DNA from: an uncultured Lachnospiraceae bacterium
Lineage (GTDB): Bacteria; Bacillota; Clostridia; Lachnospirales; Lachnospiraceae
Assembly: GCA_947629565.1 (NCBI GenBank)
Contig: CANREG010000018.1
Coordinates: 1-49,154 of the forward strand
Length of the DNA: 49,154 nt
Direction: 5' to 3'
The position numbers and the translations under genes are program-made. This document shows, one piece after another, positions 1-11,186 of this stretch; position 1 is the stretch's first letter, and every line of letters begins with the position of its first letter. Below the pieces are notes generated by a model. It did no database searches. It worked only from the letters and a program-made list of their open reading frames with translations, and had not been told where the DNA came from.

Positions 1-33
1 ACCGATAAATGGTTAAAAAAAGAAAGAGAATCC

Positions 34-62
34 TTGTAAAAAATGTACGCACCCTTTATAAT
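34..62 (+). promoter_or_regulatory. carB promoter
   Basis: TTGTAA (34-39) and TATAAT (57-62) are separated by 17 bp, a good vegetative promoter match. The predicted start near 69 leaves a leader of only about 25 nt, ending in a strong Shine-Dalgarno (AGGAGG) before the carB ATG. There is no room for an attenuator, so carB appears to be transcribed on its own; carA is not seen in the 94 bases upstream. Confidence 0.7.
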
Positions 63-94
63 GGATTAAGATATTTTAATAGGAGGATTTTTTT

Positions 95-3316
<3,222 letters not shown>

Positions 3317-3331
3317 TATTACCGGACATAC

Positions 3332-3372
3332 AAAATCCCCGGACTGTGTTTCTGCACATTCCGGGGATTTTT
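3332..3372. terminator. Bidirectional terminator between carB and NSS symporter
   Basis: A 12-bp stem (AAAATCCCCGGA, 3332-3343, pairing with 3360-3371) with a 16-nt loop is flanked by a T-run on the plus strand and an A-run (T-run on the minus strand). It lies between two convergent genes and can serve both. Confidence 0.85.
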
Positions 3373-3382
3373 CTTTACCGTA

Positions 3383-4786
3383 CTAGATTACCGTCAGCAC
3401 GCCCAGAGATTTTAATAGAAGGACCACCAACAATACCGGTGCAATATATTTAATCATTACCACATACAGCTTTTCCCTGTTGAATTTCTCTCCGTTTTTT
3501 TCTACCTCGTCTATGATTGTCTTCGGCTTTAAAATCCAGCCTGCCAGAATACAGGTGCCAATAGCCACTATCGGCATCAGGCAGTTGTTGCTGATATAAT
3601 CCAGAATATCCAAAATCTGCGCCGTCGCTCCGGTGGGAAGGCTTACCTCAAAATACCAGACATTATACCCAAGGCAGACCACAATTCCCCCTGCCAGGGC
3701 AATCAATCCCTCTAATATGGTCGCCTTTGTCCGGGACATATGAAAATGGTCCATAAAGCTGGAGACCACAGCCTCCATGACGGAAACCGCGCTGGTAAGG
3801 GCCGCAAATAGCACCATGGCAAAGAACAGGCAGCCAATCAGGTTTCCAACCCTCCCCATAGCGTCAAACACCTTGGGCAGCGATACAAACATCAGGCCCG
3901 GCCCCTGGGCGCCCATTCCCTCCCGGCCCATAAAGGTATAGACGCCGGGAATAATCATAACCCCGGCTAAAAATGCCACCGCCGTATCAAAAATCTCAAT
4001 CTGGTTAATGGACTTTACCAGATTGGCGTCATCCCGCACATACGAGCCATAAGCAATCATAATTCCCATGGCGACGCTCAAGCTGAAAAAAAGCTGTCCC
4101 ATGGCGTCCAGTAAAACCGTAAAGAACTGTTTTACCGTCAGGCCCTTTATATCCGGTATGACATACACCGCAAAGCCCTCTAGTCCGGTTCTTGTCGTGC
4201 CGCCGTCGGTATGCTTAATCGTCAGGGCAAAAACGGCAATCCCGATAACCAACAGCAGCAGCAACGGCATAATAATCCGGGAAGATTTTTCAATTCCCTT
4301 ATTGACGCCCTTGTATATAATCACCGCTACCGCAATCAAAAACACCGCCATCAGGATAAGCGGCTGCCACTGGGAGGTAATGTAACCGGTAAAATATCCG
4401 TCCGCCGCCGCACGGCTCCCCTCCCCGGTAAGATACGCAATAAAATATTTGACTACCCAGCCGCCAATTACGCAGTAATACGGCAGAATAATGACCGGCA
4501 CCAGACAGGCCAGTACCCCTAAAAAGCCCCATTTTCTGCTTAACTGCTTATAGGCTGTCAGCGGACTTTGTTTGGTCTTTCTTCCGATTGCCACCTCTGT
4601 GGTCAGCAGCGTAAATCCAAAAGTTAATGCGAGTATCAGATAAACCAGCAGAAACAGACCGCCGCCATCTTTAGCCGCCAGATAGGGAAACCGCCAGATG
4701 TTACCTAAACCCACAGCGCTTCCTGCCGCCGCTAACACAAAACCAATGGAACCCGAAAAGGAATTTCTGTTTTTCTCTTTTTTCAT
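3383..4786 (-). CDS. Sodium-dependent transporter, NSS/SNF family
   Basis: A sodium-coupled amino acid or related amine symporter of the LeuT/MhsT/TnaT family in the cytoplasmic membrane. The N-terminus shows the hallmark TM1 unwound segment (GSAVGLGNIWRFPY, about residues 22-35), which in LeuT-fold proteins contributes to substrate and Na+ sites. The 467 residues contain about 11-12 hydrophobic segments, the usual length for bacterial members. The substrate cannot be read from sequence; tryptophan, tyrosine or branched-chain amino acids are common in the family. The ribosome site before the ATG is weak (GAAAG). It shares a terminator with carB and lies 121 bp downstream of the tspO-like gene on the same strand, so co-transcription is possible. 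Confidence 0.93.
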   Translation of the reverse strand: MKKEKNRNSFSGSIGFVLAAAGSAVGLGNIWRFPYLAAKDGGGLFLLVYLILALTFGFTLLTTEVAIGRKTKQSPLTAYKQLSRKWGFLGVLACLVPVIILPYYCVIGGWVVKYFIAYLTGEGSRAAADGYFTGYITSQWQPLILMAVFLIAVAVIIYKGVNKGIEKSSRIIMPLLLLLVIGIAVFALTIKHTDGGTTRTGLEGFAVYVIPDIKGLTVKQFFTVLLDAMGQLFFSLSVAMGIMIAYGSYVRDDANLVKSINQIEIFDTAVAFLAGVMIIPGVYTFMGREGMGAQGPGLMFVSLPKVFDAMGRVGNLIGCLFFAMVLFAALTSAVSVMEAVVSSFMDHFHMSRTKATILEGLIALAGGIVVCLGYNVWYFEVSLPTGATAQILDILDYISNNCLMPIVAIGTCILAGWILKPKTIIDEVEKNGEKFNREKLYVVMIKYIAPVLLVVLLLKSLGVLTVI

Positions 4787-4907
4787 ATTGTCTTTCAGAA
4801 TGTTACCATTCTCCCCCTTATCCTATTACTTTGTTCCTTAGATTAGCATACCTCCCTAGAAAAAACAACTACTTTCTATTATCTTGCCGCAAAATGCATT
4901 ATGTAAA

Positions 4908-5381
4908 CTAACGGTTCAGCCACCAGACGCCCAAATTTAGATATGCTGCAAAGGTAACCCAAAGCAGATAAGGGATGATTAAATATCCGGCGGCCTTTGA
5001 AATATCTGAAAAGCTGCGCCAGGTCAGATAAACTAACAGCCACAGCAGCAGTATCCAGAAAAAAGAAAACAGATACCAGCCAAAGTCAAAGAAAAATACC
5101 GGCCAGAGAAAATTTACCGTAAGCTGGTAGCTGTAAAGCACAATGGCGTCTGCTATTACCTGTTCTTCTGCGCCGGAAGTGAGCACAAGATAAGAGGCAA
5201 TGCCCATCAGTATGTAAAGCACCGTCCACACCACAGGGAACACCCAGCCCGGCGGGGATAAGGGCGGCTGCTTTAACGCTGCAAAGATTGTCATACCGCC
5301 TCTTGTCAGAAATGCAGAGATACCGCCTACGATTAAGGGAACCGCAATACATTTAATCAGGGTGAGCTTGTTAGATTTCAT
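4908..5381 (-). CDS. TspO/MBR family membrane protein
   Basis: A 157-residue protein with five predicted transmembrane helices, rich in Trp and aromatic residues, matching the TspO/MBR (tryptophan-rich sensory protein, CrtK) family. These proteins bind tetrapyrroles or sterol-like ligands and are linked to porphyrin stress; in Firmicutes the role is poorly defined. The loop-1 Pro-rich motif (KQPPLSPPGWVFPVVWTVLY, about residues 37-56) and the Trp-rich last helix (NLGVWWLNR) are visible. The ATG follows AAGGAGG. It is divergent from the gene at 5553. Confidence 0.9.
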   Translation of the reverse strand: MKSNKLTLIKCIAVPLIVGGISAFLTRGGMTIFAALKQPPLSPPGWVFPVVWTVLYILMGIASYLVLTSGAEEQVIADAIVLYSYQLTVNFLWPVFFFDFGWYLFSFFWILLLWLLVYLTWRSFSDISKAAGYLIIPYLLWVTFAAYLNLGVWWLNR

Positions 5382-5552
5382 TGTATACCTCCTTTTCCCG
5401 GCAAATGCTTATCCATCTGCCGCCTCTCCTATAACAATATGCCGTTTGGAGATAACATATAACTGAAAGAACGAAAGCTTTCCCATAAATATATGGAATA
5501 ATCTGCTTAAAAATACGGCATAATAAGACCAAAATATTTTGGAGGTATAATC

Positions 5553-5987
5553 ATGGAAAAAGATGATACAGTCCTGTTATTAAAGGAATGTGATTCCGGC
5601 ACCAAAATGGCAACGGCATCCATTGATGAAGTGTTAGACCGGATTCAGGATTCCAATATGAAACAGCTTTTAATCGAGAGCAGAGAACATCACGAAAAAT
5701 TAGGCAATGATCTTCACTCCCTGTTGATTAAACACGGCAGCGAAGAAAAAGACCCCAATCCTATGGCAAAGGGTATGTCATGGCTTAAGACAAATATGAA
5801 GATGAATATGGACCAAAGCGACGCTACAGTGGCAGAACTGATTACAGACGGCTGCGATATGGGCGTGAAATCCCTTTATCGGTATATGAACCAGTACCAG
5901 GCTGCCGACGGCACTTCAAAGGATATCTGCAAGCGGCTCATTAACATTGAAGAAAAGCTGCGGGATGACCTGAGAAAATATCTATAA
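5553..5987 (+). CDS. Small four-helix protein, DUF2383-like
   Basis: A 144-residue soluble, charged, all-helical protein. Two helical pairs can be read: residues ~5-65 (with the cluster ESREHHEKLG) and ~85-144, joined by a Met-rich segment (MSWLKTNMKMNMDQ). This layout resembles the DUF2383/PA2169 ferritin-like four-helix-bundle proteins, whose function is unknown; family assignment is by pattern only. Expressed alone: preceded by TTGGAGG and followed by a strong terminator at 6107-6155. There is no signal peptide, so it is probably cytoplasmic. Confidence 0.75.
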   Translation: MEKDDTVLLLKECDSGTKMATASIDEVLDRIQDSNMKQLLIESREHHEKLGNDLHSLLIKHGSEEKDPNPMAKGMSWLKTNMKMNMDQSDATVAELITDGCDMGVKSLYRYMNQYQAADGTSKDICKRLINIEEKLRDDLRKYL

Positions 5988-6012
5988 GGACATTCTATGG
6001 AAGTAACGCTGC

Positions 6013-6092
6013 GTACAGATACCGCGCTGTGCAGTTGATATGTTGTACAGATGATATACCATGTAGCTGATAGGTTATACAAATAATATAAG
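6013..6092. repeat. Five degenerate 16-bp tandem units
   Basis: Five consecutive 16-nt blocks beginning at 6013, 6029, 6045, 6061 and 6077 share the loose pattern (G/A)TACAG-TGATA--- (for example GTACAGATGATATACC at 6045). They sit between the stop of the 5553 gene and its terminator. The copies are diverged and the boundaries are approximate. Confidence 0.5.
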
Positions 6093-6106
6093 ACACAAGT
6101 AAGTAA

Positions 6107-6155
6107 GCAGGCCGTCTGCGCTGCAATCTAGCGCCGGGCGGCCTGCCTGTTTTTC
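6107..6155 (+). terminator. Rho-independent terminator after the four-helix protein gene
   Basis: GCAGGCCG (6107-6114) pairs with CGGCCTGC (6139-6146), with further GC-rich pairing inside, followed by TGTTTTT. The T-run is on the plus strand only, so it mainly ends the 5553 gene; the 6196 gene converges on it from the other side. Confidence 0.85.
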
Positions 6156-6195
6156 CATATCCTCTTTCCCTTGTATCTTCCGTTTTCTGGTCCCA

Positions 6196-7221
6196 TTACT
6201 CTGTCTTTTCCTCATAAGTCTGCTGAAAAATCTGCCGCTTAATCACATAAATATCAGAAAAATCTTCCGGGCGGATTGCCATATAGTCTCCGGGCCGCCC
6301 CAGATAATAATCTGTATTATTCCCCACGGGAAAAATCTTTGTCCTGCGCTGCAATTCCTTAGCATAGATTCCGGCGCCGGCCTTGGGATAACACAAATTG
6401 GCGGATTCATCCAGACTGATATACTCGCCAGTTGACATAATCTGGGCTTCCGGCAGAAAATCCAACATCTGCTCAAACACATCCAACGCCTCCTCACTGG
6501 CGTCATAGGTCCGCTCAAATTTCTCCCGTTTCATATCATAGACCTCGCCCCGGCAGCCAATCATAATATAGATATCCGGATCCGCCTTTACCACAACGCC
6601 GGACTCATTTTCCAGTGAACGGATACAAATTTCCTCCCCTTTTTCGGCCAGCTTCATGGTCTCCACAAAGGCCCAGGGGATTTTCTTTTTCACATACTGC
6701 TTCATAAACGGAATATCTCCTTCGTGCGTCCGCCCATAGTCCGCAGCTTCAATATATTCACATTCTTCAAAATATCCCGCCGCCTTATTCATCAGATATT
6801 CCAGAGTATCCTGTATTTCCAATTCGGACATTTCTACCTTTAAAATGGCAGAGGAAATCCGTCCGCAGGCCGCCTGGGCATCGCCCTTTACCAGACCGGA
6901 TTCCGGCATGACAAAATCCAGAAATTCCAAAGCCCGCAAACGTCTCGTATCACTGAAAAAACAAATCCTGTCCTCCTCCTGCTCCTTCCAGAACAGCAGC
7001 AGATAATGACAATCCAATGTCTTCATATACTCCGCATAATCAAATATTTTGTCGGCGGAAAAATCTGTCTCTAACATCCGGTTTGAAAGCTCTCTGTAGA
7101 TTTCCTCCTCAACTCCGGCAATCCACAAGCCTTCCTTCTCATAATAATATCCCACAGTAAATCCGGGCAGATTGACATTTTCCTGTTTTTCAAATCCATA
7201 TTGTCTCATGTCTCTTACCAT
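6196..7221 (-). CDS. Protein of unknown function, last gene of the TIR/cyclase operon
   Basis: A 341-residue acidic soluble protein with no recognised domain, signal peptide or membrane segment. It is rich in Tyr and Glu and has alternating alpha/beta character; the C-terminal half reads GAGIYAKELQRRTKIF and GDYMAIRPEDFSDIYVIK, resembling a PGDY-type segment in which a modification or cofactor state is checked, but no catalytic motif is evident. It is the most distal gene of the minus-strand operon that starts at 11978, separated from the small membrane gene by 11 bp. Two starts are possible (7221, or the Met at 7209); an AAGGAAG lies very close to the first. Function unknown. Confidence 0.75.
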   Translation of the reverse strand: MVRDMRQYGFEKQENVNLPGFTVGYYYEKEGLWIAGVEEEIYRELSNRMLETDFSADKIFDYAEYMKTLDCHYLLLFWKEQEEDRICFFSDTRRLRALEFLDFVMPESGLVKGDAQAACGRISSAILKVEMSELEIQDTLEYLMNKAAGYFEECEYIEAADYGRTHEGDIPFMKQYVKKKIPWAFVETMKLAEKGEEICIRSLENESGVVVKADPDIYIMIGCRGEVYDMKREKFERTYDASEEALDVFEQMLDFLPEAQIMSTGEYISLDESANLCYPKAGAGIYAKELQRRTKIFPVGNNTDYYLGRPGDYMAIRPEDFSDIYVIKRQIFQQTYEEKTE

Positions 7222-7232
7222 CTTCCTTCTTA

Positions 7233-7427
7233 TTATGATTTTAAATTTTTAATATTAATAAACAAATTTAACGATGTTAGAAACATACAAATACACCCAC
7301 CTATAACACATGGATAGATATTTTGTAATTTTCCTACCAAATACAACAATGATATTATGAAAACAGCTATCCCACTCACACACTGTAATATTGAAATTCC
7401 AATTATTATTTTATTCTTCTGCTTCAT
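7233..7427 (-). CDS. Small two-helix membrane protein
   Basis: A 64-residue hydrophobic protein made of a short Lys-rich start (MKQKNKIIIG), two transmembrane helices (about 8-30 and 37-58) and a Lys/Asn tail. The start at 7427 is preferred to an in-frame codon 15 nt upstream because GGTGAGG lies at a good distance. The surrounding DNA is more AT-rich than the flanking genes. It lies between the nucleotide cyclase and the unknown 341-residue protein on the same strand. No family recognised. Confidence 0.6.
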   Translation of the reverse strand: MKQKNKIIIGISILQCVSGIAVFIISLLYLVGKLQNIYPCVIGGCICMFLTSLNLFINIKNLKS

Positions 7428-7515
7428 AATAATCCTCACCATACTTTCTTATTATTTTTTGTATCAACAATTTAATTTTAATCATTTACCTATTATAGTC
7501 TGTTTTTTATCACAT

Positions 7516-9126
7516 TTATTCAGGCAGTATTTTATTTGCAAATTTCTGGAAGCTCCGGCTTACATGGGTAAAATGCAGGACTGCTTCCTTTTCCCTAATG
7601 TCAACCACTTTGGCGTATACCCCGTTGAAAAATGCCTTTCCCTCTCTGCCAGCTGCAAATACCTCCACATCAGCATAAAGCTCCAACCGGCCATGCGCCG
7701 CTACAGGATTATTCGGTTCTTCTGCCGCTAACTCCTCCACCTCATAACCGGCTTCCGGGTTTATCGGCGCATAATCTGTCTCCGGCTGTCCGTAACCGGT
7801 CTCAGATTCCGGCAGTAAAGTTACCACGGCGCGCTTTCTGGAAAACTGGGACAGCACCGCCATAACCGGCTCCTCCGCCACAGTCTTTTTTTCAATGGGA
7901 TACAGGTTAAAGACCGTCCATTCCGTTACCGGCTTTAACACATCAAAATCTACATTCTCGATTCTGCACTGATAGTCGCCGCCAATGCCTACCACCTCAC
8001 CGACGGAAATCGGCTTATGCACTCCCTTGGCTGCAATAAAAATCCGATTATGCACTTCCACAGAGCAAGAAATGGTATCTAACGCCTGTTTGGAAACCAA
8101 AATCTGTCCCCCCACGCTATAGCCCTCAATCCGGGAACATTCATTGACTGCCTGTCCGATTACACTATATCTCATCACTTTTTCCGAACCAACATTGCCA
8201 ATAAACACTTCTCCCCAGTGAATCCCAATTCCCATTTCCAATGACGGATAGCCCCGTTCTTCACAATAGGCGTTGACCTCTCCCATACAATTCTGCATAT
8301 TAATCGCCGCCGCCACTGCATCTGCAGTTTCATTTTCTGAGACTAACGGTGCGCCGAATACGGCCAGAATCCCATCGCCCAAAAACTCAATAATGGTTCC
8401 TTTGTATTTTGTGATAATATCGACCATTTTACTGAAATGAAAATTCAAAAGCTGGGTGACTGCCTCCGGCTCTAATTCCTCGGAAATGGAAGTAAATCCA
8501 CGCAAATCCGCCAGCATAACCGCCAGTTTCTTTTTCTCGCCGCCAATTGCCGCCCCCTCCGGGTGCTCTAAGATAAATTCCAGAACCTGGTCGGAAAAAT
8601 ATCGTCCAAACACCTGATACAAAAGCTGATTTCTTGATTCTAATTTCTGGTTCAGCCGCACGATCTCCTTAGCGGCCTGCAAATCCATAGCCTGCTTTTG
8701 CAGTACCTTTTCATAATTCCTTGTCACATCATGCTGCCAAGCCACCTGCTCGATTCTTAATATGGAGGCGCGGGAAAAGGGTTTCTCCACCACCACCATA
8801 CCGCCCCGGAGAAAGCATTGTTCATCCACTTCCTGACTTCTCTCCCCAATCATAAAAAAGAGGGGAACGCCTGCTAAAAACTGCTGCATTTTCAGAAAAG
8901 ACACCGACTGGAAGTCCTCCTCCACAGCCGTCTGGTAATCCATAATCACCAGGGAGGGCATACTATCACCGATTGCCGCCTCCTGACTGCTATTTTGTAC
9001 CGCGCGCTTGACCGCCGCAAAGGATAGCATACAAAGAGCACGCATACTGCCGGTGGAATTAATCCTGCGCTGCGCCTCTAACATTTCTCTTCTGTCGCTT
9101 CCAATTACCCAAATCTGCTTTTCCAT
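7516..9126 (-). CDS. Receiver-like domain fused to class III nucleotide cyclase
   Basis: A 536-residue predicted signalling enzyme. Residues 1-130 look like a response-regulator receiver (LVIMDY with candidate phosphoacceptor D63; EKPF with K115). A helical linker (135-175) leads to a class III adenylate/guanylate cyclase catalytic domain (~197-378). The metal-binding aspartates are D207 (ADLRGFTS) and D251 (FLGDG); the transition-state pair N328/R332 lies in AVNECSRIE. The purine-selecting position, usually Lys in adenylate cyclases, is Glu (E247 in TIIEFLGD) as in guanylate cyclases, and the partner position is Ser (S321). The last ~150 residues hold a Glu/Pro-rich linker and a small beta-rich domain not recognised. 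ATG at 9126 has CCGGAG 8 nt upstream and is preferred to a GTG at 9135. It follows the TIR gene by 30 bp. Confidence 0.9.
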   Translation of the reverse strand: MEKQIWVIGSDRREMLEAQRRINSTGSMRALCMLSFAAVKRAVQNSSQEAAIGDSMPSLVIMDYQTAVEEDFQSVSFLKMQQFLAGVPLFFMIGERSQEVDEQCFLRGGMVVVEKPFSRASILRIEQVAWQHDVTRNYEKVLQKQAMDLQAAKEIVRLNQKLESRNQLLYQVFGRYFSDQVLEFILEHPEGAAIGGEKKKLAVMLADLRGFTSISEELEPEAVTQLLNFHFSKMVDIITKYKGTIIEFLGDGILAVFGAPLVSENETADAVAAAINMQNCMGEVNAYCEERGYPSLEMGIGIHWGEVFIGNVGSEKVMRYSVIGQAVNECSRIEGYSVGGQILVSKQALDTISCSVEVHNRIFIAAKGVHKPISVGEVVGIGGDYQCRIENVDFDVLKPVTEWTVFNLYPIEKKTVAEEPVMAVLSQFSRKRAVVTLLPESETGYGQPETDYAPINPEAGYEVEELAAEEPNNPVAAHGRLELYADVEVFAAGREGKAFFNGVYAKVVDIREKEAVLHFTHVSRSFQKFANKILPE

Positions 9127-9156
9127 TATCCACACTCCGGACCTATATCATTTACT

Positions 9157-10155
9157 CTACAACCAGGAATGCCATGCGCCGGTCCTGTCATTCTTCATCC
9201 GAGCACCTGAAGCCGCCTTACACTTATCACACAGCGTACCGGTTCTGATTGGCGCCCCGCACTGCTGGCAGGATACCCGTATAGGTGAATTTTTGGGGAT
9301 TTCCAAATACTCGTCCCTGAAAAAATATTCTATAATCCTTCTGGGTACTCCCGTATCCCGTTCAATTACAAGAGCTGAAGCGGCTCCCGCCTTTTCTAAA
9401 TAATTGCGGATAGTCTGAAAATCATCATAGTTATCCTTCCCGCAGCGTTCGCACTGAAAAGTGCCCCTTGTCACATTGAGCAAATCTTTACAGCCGCAAT
9501 ACTCACAGGCCAGAGGAATCCGGTTCATCCGAAAAGCATTGGACTCTCTACCCCGGTTTTGGATTGTCCTTCTCGTGTTCTGCGTCAATCCTTCCCCGCT
9601 GCCAACCGGTCTTTTGTCCTTATTCTTATCCAAATTGCCGTTCATTTTGTTCTTTTCCGGATTGGCTCCTACTTCATCCCTTTCCGGACTGCCGTTTATT
9701 TTTTCTCCTTTGGCAGATGTCTCCGACTCCCCGTCTACCGGTAAATCGACGTCCGGCAATAATTGTTCAAGCTGTTTCCGCAAATCAGAAAACGCCCTTA
9801 CCGGATTATTATAGTAGGAAACCATCTGCACATTATTCAGATAAAACCGAAATGTCTCATTTAGCGCCATTTTCTGAATCTGAAACGGTATAATCTTCTT
9901 CCGGTTGCAGATTGCGCTGTCAATCTCTTTTTCAACCCAGATGGAATCCTGGGAAGTGGGGGAAAGCACCAGCAAAAACACATCACAATTCTGAATCGCC
10001 AGAGGTATCTCCCTTGCATAGCTGGAGCCTGCCGGTATCATCTCCGGCGCTTTCCAGTATCCAACCCCCATCCGTTCCAGCTCCTCGGTAATACGACGGA
10101 CAAATTCTCTGTCTTTTGAGCTATAACTGATAAATACGGAATTCTGCTCTGTCAT
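9157..10155 (-). CDS. TIR-domain protein with HTH and zinc ribbons
   Basis: 332 residues. Residues 6-130 are a TIR domain: FISYSSKD at the start, then WVEKE, where E77 is the candidate catalytic Glu of TIR NADases. A low-complexity linker rich in Asn, Lys and Glu (140-205) follows. The C-terminal part carries a Cys4 zinc ribbon (C217/C220 or C222, and C235/C238), a helix-turn-helix-like segment (DTGVPRRIIEYFFRDEYLEI) and a second CxxC/CxxC ribbon (C296, C299, C309, C312). This HTH-plus-ribbon tail resembles the YvyF/TIGR03826 flagellar-operon type domain. The start at 10155 is favoured because GGGAGG is 7 nt upstream; the ATG at 10161 abuts it. It lies between the diguanylate cyclase and the class III cyclase. 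Possible roles: NAD-consuming effector or signalling scaffold; neither is shown. Confidence 0.88.
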   Translation of the reverse strand: MTEQNSVFISYSSKDREFVRRITEELERMGVGYWKAPEMIPAGSSYAREIPLAIQNCDVFLLVLSPTSQDSIWVEKEIDSAICNRKKIIPFQIQKMALNETFRFYLNNVQMVSYYNNPVRAFSDLRKQLEQLLPDVDLPVDGESETSAKGEKINGSPERDEVGANPEKNKMNGNLDKNKDKRPVGSGEGLTQNTRRTIQNRGRESNAFRMNRIPLACEYCGCKDLLNVTRGTFQCERCGKDNYDDFQTIRNYLEKAGAASALVIERDTGVPRRIIEYFFRDEYLEIPKNSPIRVSCQQCGAPIRTGTLCDKCKAASGARMKNDRTGAWHSWL

Positions 10156-10177
10156 ATTCATTCCTCCCTGACAGTCC

Positions 10178-11185
10178 TTATCCTTCTGCTACTACGCGGT
10201 TTCGCCCGCTTCTTTTTGCCTCATAAAGCCGCAAATCTGTAAATTCAATATTGGCGCTGATTGGCTGCTGCGGGTCAATCTGGCGCACACCGAAGGACAT
10301 CGTCACCTTAATATCCTGTCCTTCAAAATGACATACCGAATCCATGATTTTCTTTCGGATATTCTCCGTCCGACGGGCAGTTTCTTCCTCGGTATGCTTC
10401 AGAAATAACAGCAAAAATTCTTCTCCGCCCCATCTGGCAACCTCACCGTCTTTTCCTACGCCTTCCTTCAAAATCTGCGCCACATGCTTTAATATGACGT
10501 CGCCTCCGTTGTGGCCGTAAGTATCATTCACCTTTTTAAAGAAATCAATATCGCACATAACAAAGGATGCGGTCTCGGTCTGTAACCGTTCTTCCACAAA
10601 ATCCCCAAAATAATTAAAAAATCCACGCCGGTTCTTTAATCCGGTCAGCGGGTCCTCTGTGGATTCCCGATACAACATATCTGATTCTAAAGTTTTCGCG
10701 CTGAATACAGCCACCAACGCCAAATGCTTTACATCCTGATCGTCAAATCCGCTGTTCTCATCTTCTCCCAATTTGTTAATCGCCTGATAGGCGCCAATTA
10801 CCTCGCCTCTTGCATTCGTTACCGGCATGCAGAGAATGGATCGAGTGACATAACCGGTTTCCTTATCCACCTGCGGATTAAAGCGGGAATCCTCATAGGG
10901 ATTGTTAATCACAATAACCTCCTTGGTCGTTATGGAAGCGCCTACAATTCCGCTCCCCTCAGGCACCGTAATCCGTCCGCTATCCGATGCGGCTAACGTC
11001 CAGTATTGGTGTTTGCCCTTATCCCAATACCAGAAGGAAGCCCGTTCCGAATTAACAAGTGTTCTTCCCAAATCCGTCAACAGCCGGATTGTAGCGTCAA
11101 ACTCCTTCTCATCCACCAACTGGTTCATATAATAAAATATTTTCTCAAGCATTTCCTCTGCCTGCATAGGTTTCCTTGTCTCCAT
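10178..11185 (-). CDS. GAF-GGDEF diguanylate cyclase
   Basis: 335 residues that should make cyclic di-GMP from two GTP. A GAF sensor domain occupies about 25-165 (GSGIVGASITTKEVIVINN and MPVTNARGEVIGAYQAINK are typical). The GGDEF domain follows from 175: DPLTGLKNRRGF, MCDIDFFKKVNDTYGHNGGD, the active-site GGEEF at 253-257 and YEAKRSGRNRVV at the end, all intact. The upstream inhibitory RxxD site is not present in canonical form (VGKD), so product feedback may be weak. No membrane segment. GGAGGAG sits at a good distance from the ATG. It begins 1 nt after the isomerase-like gene ends and precedes the TIR gene by 22 nt, so the three are clearly co-transcribed. Confidence 0.95.
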   Translation of the reverse strand: METRKPMQAEEMLEKIFYYMNQLVDEKEFDATIRLLTDLGRTLVNSERASFWYWDKGKHQYWTLAASDSGRITVPEGSGIVGASITTKEVIVINNPYEDSRFNPQVDKETGYVTRSILCMPVTNARGEVIGAYQAINKLGEDENSGFDDQDVKHLALVAVFSAKTLESDMLYRESTEDPLTGLKNRRGFFNYFGDFVEERLQTETASFVMCDIDFFKKVNDTYGHNGGDVILKHVAQILKEGVGKDGEVARWGGEEFLLLFLKHTEEETARRTENIRKKIMDSVCHFEGQDIKVTMSFGVRQIDPQQPISANIEFTDLRLYEAKRSGRNRVVAEG

Positions 11186-11186
11186 A

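Noticed and set aside
7357-7731. 124-codon hydrophobic plus-strand reading frame
   Set aside because: It is antisense to the small membrane gene and the cyclase 3' end; AT-rich DNA gives hydrophobic frames by chance on both strands.
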